NCBI GenBank assembly: GCA_030762895.1
Contig: CM061068.1
Coordinates: 74,177,228 to 74,241,227, forward strand
Direction: 5' to 3'
From: Sophora flavescens
Taxonomy: Eukaryota; Streptophyta; Magnoliopsida; Fabales; Fabaceae
DNA: 64,000 bases
This document shows, one piece after another, positions 46,135 through 57,413 of the stretch. Within the stretch, counting starts at the first letter, position 1. Every line of letters starts with the position of its first letter. The translations under genes and the position numbers were made by a program. The notes beneath the pieces were generated by a model that saw nothing but the letters and a program-made list of their open reading frames with translations, was not told the DNA's origin and made no database searches.

Positions 46135-47700
46135 TGGATTTAATACAATATATTTGTCTAACCTGATTAGACTATGAAAAAAAACTATCTTTATGATAAA
46201 TGATTTTCAATAAAACTTATTTAATAAAAACCATTTGATTGTTTTCGGAGTTTAGTTTTAATTCATATTCATTATAAATAATTACTAAAAAACTAATTAC
46301 TAAATAAATATTATTAATTTAACAAATAGCTTCATAACTTTTTTTTTAAAGTTACTATATAAAAATAGTTTTTTACACAACTCAAACAATAAAGACTTTC
46401 TCAAAACCAATTTTAAGCAAACATATCAAAACATAAAATTAATTCTATTATAATGAATTATTTTAATAAATTCATTAAATATGTATAAATTATTGAGATA
46501 GCGTATTTTCGACAATTAATCCAAACACTTTAAAGTAGCTTGTTTGTGCTCTATGTTTTATAAAACGAAAAATAAAAAAATAAAAAATTGTTTTTCAATT
46601 AAAAATATATGCCTAAAACCTTTAATATAATTTGATAAAATTTTTTTAGAAAAAAAATAAAAAAATAAATTTTGTGCCATTATTTTCAGAAACATAAAAT
46701 ATTGATTTTGAAAATAATAAAATTTATACCATAAAATGTATTTTAAAAAAATTATCCAAACACACCTTAATTCCTTATTTTATGTTTATAAACTACTTTT
46801 TTTTGGATAAAAGTTATTTTATTAAAAGAGACGAAAATATATTTTTCAAAACTTATCCACGCACACATGTTTCTTATTTTTAAAAACAACTTTTGAATAA
46901 AATTTATTCAGGTGGATCTTATTTCTTGTTTGGTAAAAAGGATGAAAACATTTATAAGAATTTAATTTTAATATGTTATTGTTGTGAAGATTTTATGACA
47001 ATTAATCACGAATCATTATATGTGTAACTTTTAAAATAATTACGATAATTGTCAATTTTTTTTAATTATGTGTTACTTGATAATTGTTAACGGTGTAAAA
47101 AAAATATTTATACTGATAATACATATCAATTGAATGTTTGAGATTATTTTTCATACAATATAAAATTACTTTGTCTCGAATTTTTTATTATATTTTCATT
47201 ATAATATTATGTTTTTGTTATGTAATATGGCAGCATTTTTTTCCAATTAATCCATCGAATGATATAAAATAAAAAATACATTTTTATCAAATATCATTTC
47301 ATAGTTTTTTTGGTTTAATTTTTATGCACTATCAGTATAAAGAATTTTTACACAAACATCTAATAACATGTTAACAAATTAGCACTATTGTTATTTATCT
47401 CTCTTAGTTATTAAAATTAAAAGCACACATGACAAAATGTTAATGGATGTCTGTGTAAAACTTTTCATACTGATAGTGTATACTACTTTTTTTTATAAGA
47501 CAGTGTATACTACTTTATTTTTTTATATATAGTTTTTATACAATTCAAACTACACATATTGTTTTAAATCTTTTTAAATATCCAAACAAAAAACAATTTT
47601 ATCATAATTGATTTAAATAAACTAACTATACATATAATTATTAAATAATATTTTTCCCTTCTAATTCAAACACATTCTCTAATCAAGTTAAACAGTTCTT
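46135..47700 (-). repeat. Dispersed AT-rich repeat A, copy A2
   Basis: Reverse complement of the A1 arrangement; it lacks the SINE and the long TA tract of A1. Very AT-rich, no coding content. Confidence 0.65.
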
Positions 47701-49306
47701 ATTAAAATAAATAAATTCAACTCTTGGAGGAAAAGAAAATGAATGTTTTTATTTCAATATTCCTTTGGGTATTTTATTTATGGTGCTATCAATTTAGTCC
47801 TCAAACGAATAAAAAAATTCATTAATCTTTCCTTTTAAGTCTCAATTTGATAGAACAATTCTTTTTCTAGAAGACTAAAACAGACATTTACTCATTGAAA
47901 AAAATTTAAAAAATTTGGTTTGTTTGGATAGAGCTGTCATTGAAAGAAGGTAGTTTTTCAATAAAAATTAATCTTGTTCGATTAAATTGGAATCTTTTTA
48001 AAATATTTAACAATATAAAATCCTTTATATTAAAGTCTTAATAAAAATGTAATTAAAAAACTGAAATGGTTTTACAATAAAAAAATATAAAATATAGGTG
48101 ATGAATCATGAATCTAAACTTATTTCATCAAAATAAAAAATTCAAAATTTGATATTTAGTTTTGTCAAAAAAAATGATATTTAGATCAAAGAGATTGGAA
48201 CAAGCACCCGACTGTTTAATTTTTTTTAAAAAAACTTATACAAAATGATTTAGTGAGTGTTTTTATTTTAGAGATTTTTAAGTAAAATAGAATATAATTT
48301 ATATTGGTTTATATAATAATTATAAAAATTAATTAAAATAAATTCTCTGAATTGATTTTTAGGAGTAGCTATTTATTGCTTTAGATTTTTTCAGATTCTA
48401 TTTTTTTTTAAAAAGCTACAAATAGACATAAACAATACTTAATGGTGATTATTTTTAAATAATTAATTCTTCAAAAGAAAATTGTAACAAACTATTTCTG
48501 AATTGAATAGGAACTAATATGTATTAAACTTACACATTTTGAATCTTTTTGGTGCTCCAGTTGGGTTGCACAAGATTCTGTAAACATTTTTGTTCAATTA
48601 TCACCTGGGCTTATCAATTAGTATCTTAAGGGTATTTGGTATGGAATTCAATAAAAACTAGTTTTCATTGGAAAATTAAAGTTAACACTTCTAAAAATTA
48701 TGAATACATTTATTTATTCCTTAATCAATGTCCTACGGGTATTAGTTAGCATTCTTCATCATTATTAGGCCAAACTTACAAATAAAAGACCATTTGCATT
48801 TTACAAGTTATTTACTGTTTATTTTGCATTCATCAAACAAAAGTTAAAAGTTAAAACCAATTACCTCTCTTTTTTTAAAAAAAAATTTTTGTGGAAAAGT
48901 TAAATGCTAAAGATTACAACTCAAACATATACGCGAGGTGACTTTGGAAGTAATAGAACAATTGGAAATGTGACCTAACAAAAACAAACTACCTTCTACA
49001 TTTAAAATGATATCTAGTAATTTTGAGGTTTAGATTTCTCATTTTCAAAAATATCTAATATGCTCACATGTTTAGTAATAGCACCATTGATATTTTTTTT
49101 TTTGAAAAAAACTGAAAATATTGCTAGGAGCAGTTTCGTCAAATTGGAAGAATATTGAAACACTTCTGTATTAGGAAAAACAATGTCCATAACTGAAAAA
49201 ATTGGAGATTGAAAAATTCAATATTAAAAATTTAAATAATTTAAAAATAAAAACAATGAACCTATGTGACTCATAAAAGAAACAATAAACCTCTTCAGCG
49301 TTTGTG
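47701..49306. other. AT-rich intergenic region
   Basis: No gene, RNA or clear element recognised. Short AT-rich MITE-like phrases (for example GTTTGTTTGGATAGAG near 47927) have no defined ends. Confidence 0.5.
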
Positions 49307-49314
49307 TATAAATA
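49307..49314 (+). promoter_or_regulatory. Probable TATA box of the MADS gene
   Basis: TATAAATA, 114 bases before the ATG at 49428, followed by a CT-rich leader (CCCCTCTCTCCTACCTCTCTC). Position and composition fit a plant promoter. Confidence 0.6.
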
Positions 49315-49427
49315 GTGGGTGTGGGAATAACAGTAGCCCAATCTCAACCCCTCTCTCCTACCTCTCTCTTTTTCTCTAATATTTTCTTTTTGCTTTGTTT
49401 AGTAATTTGCAGTGAGTGAAAGGAATC

Positions 49428-49975
49428 ATGGGTCGTAGGAAGATTGAGATCAAGATGGTGCGGGGCACCAACACAAGGCAAGTCACTTTCTCCAAGCGCA
49501 GGACATGCCTATTCAAGAAAGCAAATGAATTATCTATCTTGTGTGGTGCCGAAGTTGCTATTGTTGTGTTCTCCCCCGGGAACAAGCCTTACTCTTCTAG
49601 GCATCCTGATGTTGACGTTGTTGCTGCCAATTAGTTTCTTCAACAAGAGCCCAAATCATCAAAAGGGGCTAAGGTGGCTCCTCTTCCAATGATGCCAAAT
49701 TGGACAAGCTAAACCAAGAACTTGTCGAGGTGATGGACCAAATCCGTGAGGCTGTAATGAAGACTGACATGTATGGTAACTCCCTGATTGAATACAACAA
49801 GACCCAACGGGATGAGCTTCAAGAATTGCTTGATTCATTAGCAGTGCTGAAGCATAATATCAAGGAACGTCTTGATGAGTTGGAACTATCCGAAGCTATG
49901 CTAATTCTTCAAGAGCAACCAGTGGAGTTCAATGAAAACCATTTTGCCAAAAGGAAGAGAGGAAGAAAGAATTGA
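49428..49975 (+). pseudogene. Type I (M-alpha-like) MADS-box gene, two disabling changes
   Basis: MADS proteins dimerise and bind CArG boxes; the M-alpha group (AGL62-like) acts mainly in the female gametophyte and endosperm. The single exon starts MGRRKIEIKMVRGTNTRQVT, then FSKRRTCLFKKANELSILCG and AEVAIVVFSPGNKPYSSRHP, a nearly complete MADS domain. TAG at 49632-49634 stops it after 68 codons. The frame beyond (FLQQEPKSS) shifts by one base near 49672; in the shifted frame DAKLDKLNQELVEVMDQIRE and a coiled-coil-like tail run to TGA at 49973-49975. The intronless structure fits type I genes. The shadow frame on the minus strand is not a gene. Fresh-looking pseudogene, or a gene with assembly errors. 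Confidence 0.9.
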
Positions 49976-50919
49976 TACCATGATTTTCATTATCAAGAAA
50001 GAATTTGCTAAATCGGTGGAATTCAACTCTATTTTGTTATTTATATTATTATGCCCCTCTTAATCCTGAAATCCATGTTGCCCCTATCCTCCGTTGTTGA
50101 ATTGTTGAATTTGGAGGGAGTAAAACAGTAGGAGGGATGAATAAAGTGTTTTTTTTTTGTTGAATTCCAGAAATTTATGAAGAAATAAATTTTTTTATTA
50201 TTATAAATTCGAAAAAAATAATGTGAGTAGAATTATTGTTCTATGTGGAGTTATTTAATAATTGTGACGAAAATTGTTTATATTATATGGCGTATCTAGT
50301 GAGAGTAATGGTTTACTGTGAGAGGTGAGAGAAGCGAATTCGAATCATTAAAGTATACATGGATGTGGGGTGTTTATTGTTTTGGATCAAATCGACGAAC
50401 TCGAAACAAAAAAGAACCAAATTCATAAAGTTGGTTCGGATTTGTTGGGTATTCAGGTTGAAACCAAACCGAACCGAATAAGATCCGATAATAATTAGTG
50501 TGGTTTTTGGATTCAATGTTTCTAAAACCGAACCAAACCAAAGTTATGTTTAATATTTTATTAAACTAATATATCCTTAATTTGACAATTTTTCGTACAT
50601 GGATAACTCTAACTACGTCTTTCTAAATTAATAAAAATAAAAATGTGAAGTCAATAAATTTGTTATAACATTTAAATAATCGTATAAGTTAAGTTCTTAA
50701 GTGCCCATAAAGTGAAAAGTATAAAAATAAATAAAAACATCACCTTTAAGATGCACTAATCCAATGTAGGAAGTGTGTCCCTTAAATCACCTATGAAGGG
50801 ATTTAGTATACATGAAAATTAGCTCGTAAATATTCTTACTGTACCAAATTAAAAATAAATAACCAATCTTGATAAAATCAACAATCTTGTTAAAATATTC
50901 TTATGATAGCTGAAATAAA
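49976..50919. other. Intergenic region downstream of the MADS pseudogene
   Basis: No gene. Positions 50380-50545 carry AACCGAACC/GGTTCGG phrases like those inside the hAT MITEs, perhaps an eroded relative; no termini were found. Confidence 0.45.
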
Positions 50920-50960
50920 AATCAACAATCTTGTTGAAATTTTTTGTGAATTTACTTTTA

Positions 50961-51421
50961 GAGTGTGTTTGGGAAAGATTATTTTTCCCTGCTTCAGCTA
51001 TTTTTTAGCTTAAAAGTTGTTCATAGATAATCTATCATGTTTGGAATTTTGCTTAAATTTATAAAAAAACTTTTTTAAGGGAAAAACTATTTTATGCCGT
51101 CTAGTTTTTTCTAGCTTAAGATTGTTGTGATTTGATTATTTTTCATTCTCAAAACTCTCTTCCCTGTTTACCCTACAAAACATACTTCTAAACAAATATT
51201 ATTAAATCATACAAATAACTTCATACCCATTTTTTCGTAATTTATTATATAAAAGTGATTTTTTTTCATCACCCAAACGAAATAGATTATCTTGAAATCG
51301 CTTTTCAGCAAACAGACCTAAACAAAAACAGATTCTGATTATAATTGATTATCACAATAATTGATTATACAAAAATTGATTATCAACATAATATTTTTTT
51401 CCAGCTTTCCCAAACACACTC
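50961..51421. mobile_element. Tourist-like MITE, copy in C2, 461 bp
   Basis: GAGTGTGTTTGGGAAAG and CTTTCCCAAACACACTC form near-perfect inverted termini; TTA (50958-50960 and 51422-51424) is duplicated, the PIF/Harbinger signature. Confidence 0.85.
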
Positions 51422-51451
51422 TTAGGCTTCGTTTAGTAAGTCTAAAAAGTT

Positions 51452-52392
51452 GGGCTATGTTTGGGGGTTTTGAAGAGGATGGAGTGGAGTAGTTAGTAAT
51501 TGAGTGATTTATAATAGAATAGAGTGGAGTGGTGAAAGTAAATCACTCTATTGTTGGAAGTTTAATGAGAAAATCTCAAACCCCCAATTTGGATAAATTG
51601 GGGGTTTGGGTTGGATGGAGTGATTTGGGTTATCATCTCAAACCCTCCAATGTCATTACTTAATAAACTCCCAAACAATGAGTTAATATCTTTTAACCAC
51701 TCCACTCCATTACTAATCATCTCACCCCACCCTCCCAAATAGGGGTGCTCGCGGATCGATTTGGATCGGTTTTGAGGGAAAAAGTCATCCGAACCAAAGA
51801 TTAAACAGACATGCCGTTTGGTTTGGTTTGGATTGTTCCCTTAAAAAAATTCGATCCGATCCGATTAAAATGCTGTTTGGATTGGATCCGTTGATTCAGT
51901 TTTTACCGACACATGGTTACAAATTCATATTACATCAAATAATCAAGAATACAAGCTAAGTTGAACAAAATCTTAAATATTTATATACTTGTTGATACAT
52001 TCATGTAATATCATTTCATAAAATATGTATAAAATAAAAAAATATCATCATCATCTAGTTTCAAAACATATTTTATTTATGTTTAGAATATTAGAAATAA
52101 AAAAAATTACATCAAATCAAACTAGTAAGCATTATTAGGAAAAAACAACAAATAAAAAATTTATAGTGCAAAAAATATAATAAACATATATTAAATTTTA
52201 TGTATGCGAATTGGTTTGGATTGGTTCGGTTTTGAAAAAGGGATCCAATATCCAATCCGATCTGATCGGTTTTCGCAAAACAAGATCCAAAAAATCCAAA
52301 AGGCATCGATTTTGTTCGGTTTTTTTGGATCGATTTTCGGTTATTTTTTGGATCGGTTTGGATATGAACACCCTTACTCCCAAACATAGCCC
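51452..52392. mobile_element. GGGCTATG MITE, copy in C2, 296 bp plus nested hAT MITE
   Basis: Same 14-16 bp inverted termini as 11813-18202. It shows empty sites for the solo LTR (near 51595) and the non-autonomous CACTA (near 51525). Confidence 0.78.
51740..52376. mobile_element. hAT-type MITE, copy in C2, 637 bp
   Basis: Termini TAGGGGTGCTC and GAACACCCTTA; 8-bp duplication CTCCCAAA (51732-51739 and 52377-52384) is perfect. The overlapping short frames on both strands are artefacts. Confidence 0.9.
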
Positions 52393-52990
52393 TAATTTAT
52401 AGCTTATTTGATTAACTTATAAGCTTGTTTGACTGAAATAGAGGTGTTTGGTAAACATGCTTATCTCATTAGCTTATATTTTTCTTCACAAGCTAATTTA
52501 TCTAGCTCATGGCTTATAACTTATAACTTATTAAGTTTTCTCTCGTTTTTACCCCATTCATATAATGAAATTCCTACTTCACCACGTCTTTCATAAATAT
52601 GTCATTTTATGTCATTTTACATTTATAAGCTAGTTCAACTGCAAATTTTACCAAACACTTCAAATTCAATCAGGCAGTTTTTCAACTATTAGCTATTGAA
52701 ATAGGCAACTATAAACACGAGAAGGGGTTGAATTATGTTTTTCATAATTTAGATATAAGTTATAACTTTTTCGCACACAGAAGCCAGGGACAAACAAGTA
52801 TTTTGACAAAGCACCGACAGGTGACTTTTCTGATGGTTTTTCAACAAAAAAACATAATCATGCAAGATTTAAAACTTGTTTGATATTCACACTTTAACTA
52901 TAACACCCCAACTTATGAGTCACATGGTTACCCATTGCGGAAAAATAATACTGATTAAAATGCTGGTTACTTTCGGAAAATAACATTCTC

Positions 52991-53698
52991 TTAATAATTA
53001 AATATTCTCAAAATGGTGATTATATGTATATATATGTATATATATATATATATATTCTTTTTCTTTTTCTTTTTTAAAAGAGTAGATGAACACTCAGAAC
53101 ATGATACATGAACAGCATAAATATCTAAGCAGTGGCAGTTGCAACTTGATATATAATTACAAAAGGTCAGGGCCTTATAGTACCGGCCATTGATAACACT
53201 AAACATAAAAGGGAAAAACTGTAAGCAAGATAAAGCAAAATGGGGGAAGGTCCGGAACCACATATCAAAATACCGTGGCTCTATGAAGCCAAATACAGTC
53301 GGACCAGGATACACTATTCCCAAAAAGGACACCCCTAAGCTGGTCGACAACTTATAGCAGTAAAAAGGGCCAGTTTGTACACTACCGCTCCCTGAGGAGT
53401 TCCCCGGTGATGCATCCACCACTACTCCGCCCTCATCGGGGGAGTCAGAATCATCAAAATCAGGATCGTCGTCGGACACATACTCTGGCACATCGTCAAT
53501 GTCGTCGTCGTAAAGGACGTGATCTTTCGGCTCGCCTTCAGGGTACTCCTCAGGGTCTTCCTCCGGATCCTCTTCAATAGGTGAAGCTGGATCAACTCCC
53601 GGAAGTGGCACTCCTAAGGGTGGGTGCTCATGAAGCTGTCCCCTCAGCGCCAACACTTGTAGATAGTACCAAGGGGGTGGTAGTGACACCCGGATCAT
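52991..53698 (-). CDS. Acidic reading frame inside the gypsy LTR, unknown function
   Basis: 235 codons on the element's sense strand. The first 110 residues are composition-biased but not simple sequence: PIEEDPEEDPEEYPEGEPKD, DDDIDDVPEYVSDDDPDFDD, then SSGSGSVQTGPF. The rest is hydrophobic and probably not coding, ending in a KKKKKK-IYIYIY run from poly(T) and TA tracts. The related LTRs at 7640-10900 and 12635-16612 are several hundred bases shorter here and lack it. No family recognised; it could be a fortuitous frame. Confidence 0.3.
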   Translation of the reverse strand: MIRVSLPPPWYYLQVLALRGQLHEHPPLGVPLPGVDPASPIEEDPEEDPEEYPEGEPKDHVLYDDDIDDVPEYVSDDDPDFDDSDSPDEGGVVVDASPGNSSGSGSVQTGPFYCYKLSTSLGVSFLGIVYPGPTVFGFIEPRYFDMWFRTFPHFALSCLQFFPFMFSVINGRYYKALTFCNYISSCNCHCLDIYAVHVSCSECSSTLLKKKKKKNIYIYIYIYIHIITILRIFNY

Positions 53699-53888
53699 TC
53701 CTCTTGCTCCGCACTCACTGCTGTGGTCCCTCTTCCCTGTTTCCTTTCAGTTCACTAACCGTCCCACGATAGATGGCCGCATGGGATCCGGGGAGTATGT
53801 TCCACGCCCCCGGATCTCCCGCATTATCAAAAGTTAGTGTCCTCATTCCCGTCGGTGCCAGAGGCACGTCGGGATCCATCTAAACCCG

Positions 53889-53889
<1 letters not shown>

Positions 53890-53936
<47 letters not shown>
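53890..53936. repeat. (AC)n microsatellite
   Basis: About 23 CA units; the Cys-Val and Thr-His reading frames over it are artefacts. Confidence 0.95.
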
Positions 53937-53937
<1 letters not shown>

Positions 53938-56500
53938 CAATTCCATAGGGAGAAGGAACAACAAGAAAACATGCAAGAGTGAGATACCAATATATGGATT
54001 GGATACAATAACCATATTCATGATGCATACATCACATATGCATATATAAGATATTTCCAAATAATTTATCAAAAAAGTAGTCAAAGGGTCTCATGCCCGC
54101 AGGGTCAGTTTTGATGAAAATATGCATGATACTTCAATATTCAGGCTCTAAACTTAATCTCACGAGATCCCTTCGTCATTCTTAGAGTTGATCAAACTCA
54201 AATCGCCACCACTTTGGCATCACGTTAAGTGACTAAACATCCATAGCATACTGTCCCATCCCAGGATGCAGTATTCCATGCTCATGGATTTAATAACACA
54301 CCGTCCTATCCCAGGATGCAGTGATACATCGTATTTTGAATACCTGATCATCAAGGCATCACTCCTATCAATGTGAGTCACATCTGCCTAAAATGTATGT
54401 AAAACAATTGTTCTCAATGTTTTCTTTGTGTTCATTCTCTTTCGTTGTCGAAGCTCAAAAGCTAACGACTTTTCATAAATTTTAACGTTTTGAAATTATC
54501 AACATCAGCACGGGACACACAGTCCGAGTGCTCAATCACAACACCTTAGACCGATGCACCAGTCAAGACTTGTGGTCATAGAAAACAGCTTTCAACTTTT
54601 CCACGTTGTATCACTACGTGAATAGGATGCACAGTTCACAACAACGTGACACGGATCCAAGATCTACGTGTAAGTTATAGAACTCTAGTATTCGACGTCT
54701 CACATACTAGATTCATCTTTCAACATATTTATTCCTTTTCTTTCAGTGAAATACAAATACAAAATGAAACCTCGACGACTTGTCCAAGAGTGCCGAAATT
54801 TTTCGAAATTATTTTACCAAAATCTTTTCATTGGAAATGCATTTGTAAAATGTTAAGTCATAGAGAAATCCATTTTCCCCTTTAAAATTCTTCTTCTCTT
54901 CCAAACTAACTTTAGAACGTTGTCAAATCCTTTCAAATTATTTTCTAAAATAGTACCGATCATTTTCAAAGGTTTTCCTTCATAAAACATACTTCTCAAA
55001 ATTATTTTCACTTATACCAAAATTATTTGAATGGAAGAAAGGTTGTTCTCAAGCTTTAAAATATTTTCCACTTAGTACCCAGAATACTTTCCATTTCATT
55101 TTTTCCGAAATTGGTAATATACTAAAATATATTTTCTTTTCTAATTCAAATCTCAACTTCATTTTTTTTAACAAAGAAGCGCTCTGATAATCACAGGTAT
55201 ATTCAAGGTTTCCTCATGAGTCTTTTGAGACTTTTATCTCAATAAGTAATTGTGCACTGACAGAGGCCAGGCTTCTCAGACATCAATCAACAGCAGAATA
55301 ATATTCTCATCAACAACATAACAAATAAAATAGTTCGTGCCATATATCCCAATCATAAATCATAATCAAGTAAATCATCAAACTTAGACATTTAAAGCAA
55401 GCAGTTCAATCATATTAGACAACTCAGTACATCACCAATCATATAAGACAACTCAGTTCATCACAACAATCATGCATACAGTTATTGGAAACATCCCTCA
55501 GGCTTTCCCCTCTTACCTGAGATCGAGGTATTAGTGCTTCTAGCTTGGTGTAGGTTACTACGATCCTCTGTGCTCGCTTCACTACGGAAGTCTAAGAATT
55601 TCAAACACATAACACAAGTCAAAAACAACTAAAAAATCATCATCTACCTTAGTCCTAGATTCGACCATGACACAAACATAGGGTTAGAGATTTTCAAAAT
55701 TTATACAACTCATGGATTAATGATCCTCAAGTGTTAGGAGTTCATAAACAATGACCACTTTACAAAGATTGAACAAAAATCACACCAAGCCACTAGCTTA
55801 GGGTTTCGGCCTTGTTAGGAAAATGGGGGGAGAAATTTTTGTTTGATGAAAGCTCTTAGATTTGGCATCAAAAGGTAATAAGAGGTTTAAATTCATGATC
55901 ATATTACAAAAGTTGAAACAAAAATCCCTAGGTCCAAAACCACATAGGTTCGGCCATCCTTGGATAAATAGGCTAGAAATTTTTGTTTGATGAAGCTCAT
56001 AGATAGTGAATATAGAGATGGTTATGAGTTTATAGAAATTGGTTTCAACTCAAACGGATTTTTCTACCATTTTCTAGAGATTTTAGAAGTTAAAAAGAGC
56101 TTTAAGAACATCAATGGAAAACATCGAGTAAACTCATGAAATAAATGTAGAACTTTAAAGAGAAGAGTATGAGAGTGTTACCCTTGAAGCTAGGATGAAA
56201 AGGTATGAAGAACTTGAAGCTTGACAATGAGTAAAAATGAAAACTTTGAGTGATAGAAACTTGAAATAGTAGGATGATGAAGAAGAAAATGAGTAAGGTG
56301 AAATGAAGTGTGAATATATAGAGGGAGAGAGGGAGTAGGCGTGAAAGAGAGAGAGAAGGAGAGAACTCGATGACCAAGTTTTGGGTTATGCCATGTTTGG
56401 TTGGCAAAAAGGAGAAAAAGTGGCTTATTTGATAATAAAATAGTAAAATTTGAAAAAGTTTAATGATGGCATTTTTTTATGGATGTGACAAAAGGCTTCT

Positions 56501-56966
56501 AGGGGTGTAAGCGGATCTGATCCGATCCGCGAACCCGGCGGATCCGAACCGATTTTGGTGGATTGGTTCAGATCATCGGATCGGATCATATTCCAAAATG
56601 CCAACCCGAACAAGATCGGTTCGGGTCTCGGATCCTAGAAATCTAATCCGATCCGATCCGAACCCTATAAAAATTTATTTTTAAATTATTTTATATAATG
56701 TTAATATATTATTATATTGATATTTAATATAATTAATAATTAAATATGTATATTTTATTTTTCTAATTTTTTATTAATCTTTTAAGTGTAAATAAAAAAT
56801 AAAAAATTAATAGGTAACTTGATGGTCCGAACCGAACCGATCCGATTGTGATCGGTTCGGTTCGAATCCGTAGTTGAAAATTGGACAAATCCGAACCGAT
56901 CAAATTTGATCGGTTCGGATGATGAAACCCCTCAAACCCGATCCCAACCGACCCGATTACACCCCT
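56501..56966. mobile_element. hAT-type MITE nested in the gypsy LTR, 466 bp
   Basis: Termini AGGGGTGTAA and TTACACCCCT; perfect 8-bp duplication AGGCTTCT (56493-56500 and 56967-56974). Rich in GATCCGATCCG/CCGAACCGA phrases. Subtracting it leaves an LTR of about 4.0 kb, the size of the solo LTR. Confidence 0.92.
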
Positions 56967-57394
56967 AGGCTTCTACCACCATGCCTACTTTTCTAACAAG
57001 TCACTTCAATCCTTTCGGGTCTCCTATTCCTCCTCCATTGTGTATCTGGATTCAAGTTCCCGATCGTATTTCGGAATAAATATTATATTTTGACCCGGAA
57101 CGAGGATTTTCGAAAATTCCCAATATTATGCAAAACACAACAAAACCACCAACCATTTCCTTCACGGGTCAAAATTAGGTTTTCGCTCGAGAAACTTGTC
57201 CTGTGGTAGTGAAAATGCAGACTCGACTTTAGTCTGAATTTTCAACCGAAAATTTAACCGTGACTTCCTACAGTAATAGAACACAAGAAAATGATTTTAG
57301 TTTATTTAAAATCACTCTCTGGATTTTACCAAAAACAAATATATAAACACATGTATTTACTGCTATAGAAAGACACAGAAATCGGGGTGTTACA

Positions 57395-57413
57395 ATACTA
57401 CCCCTCAAAAAAG
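57395..57413 (-). promoter_or_regulatory. Polypurine tract of the gypsy element
   Basis: TTTTTTGAGGGGTAGTAT on the minus strand directly precedes the LTR, the plus-strand priming site. Confidence 0.8.

Larger units (their letters stand above)
50920..52898 (-). repeat. Block C, copy C2 (inverted relative to C1)
   Basis: Holds the same MITEs as C1 at the same positions but neither the solo LTR nor the non-autonomous CACTA. Its right edge is cut by the gypsy LTR at 52899. Confidence 0.85.
52899..57394 (-). mobile_element. 3' LTR of the Tekay-like gypsy element, 4496 bp
   Basis: Minus strand: starts TGTAACACCCCGATTTCTG at 57394 next to the polypurine tract and ends GGGGTGTTATA at 52899 (final CA mutated to TA). 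Possible duplication base set TTAAC at 52894-52898. TATA-like TATATATTC lies near 56310-56320 and a splice-donor-like CAGGTAAGAGG near 55510. Contains a nested hAT MITE, an (AC)n tract and an acidic reading frame. Confidence 0.9.

Noticed and set aside
50380..50545. Another hAT MITE
   Set aside because: Shares AACCGAACC-type phrases with the other MITEs, but no inverted termini or 8-bp duplication could be found.
53827..54084. Frames rich in Cys-Val or Thr-His
   Set aside because: Direct translation of the (AC)n microsatellite.
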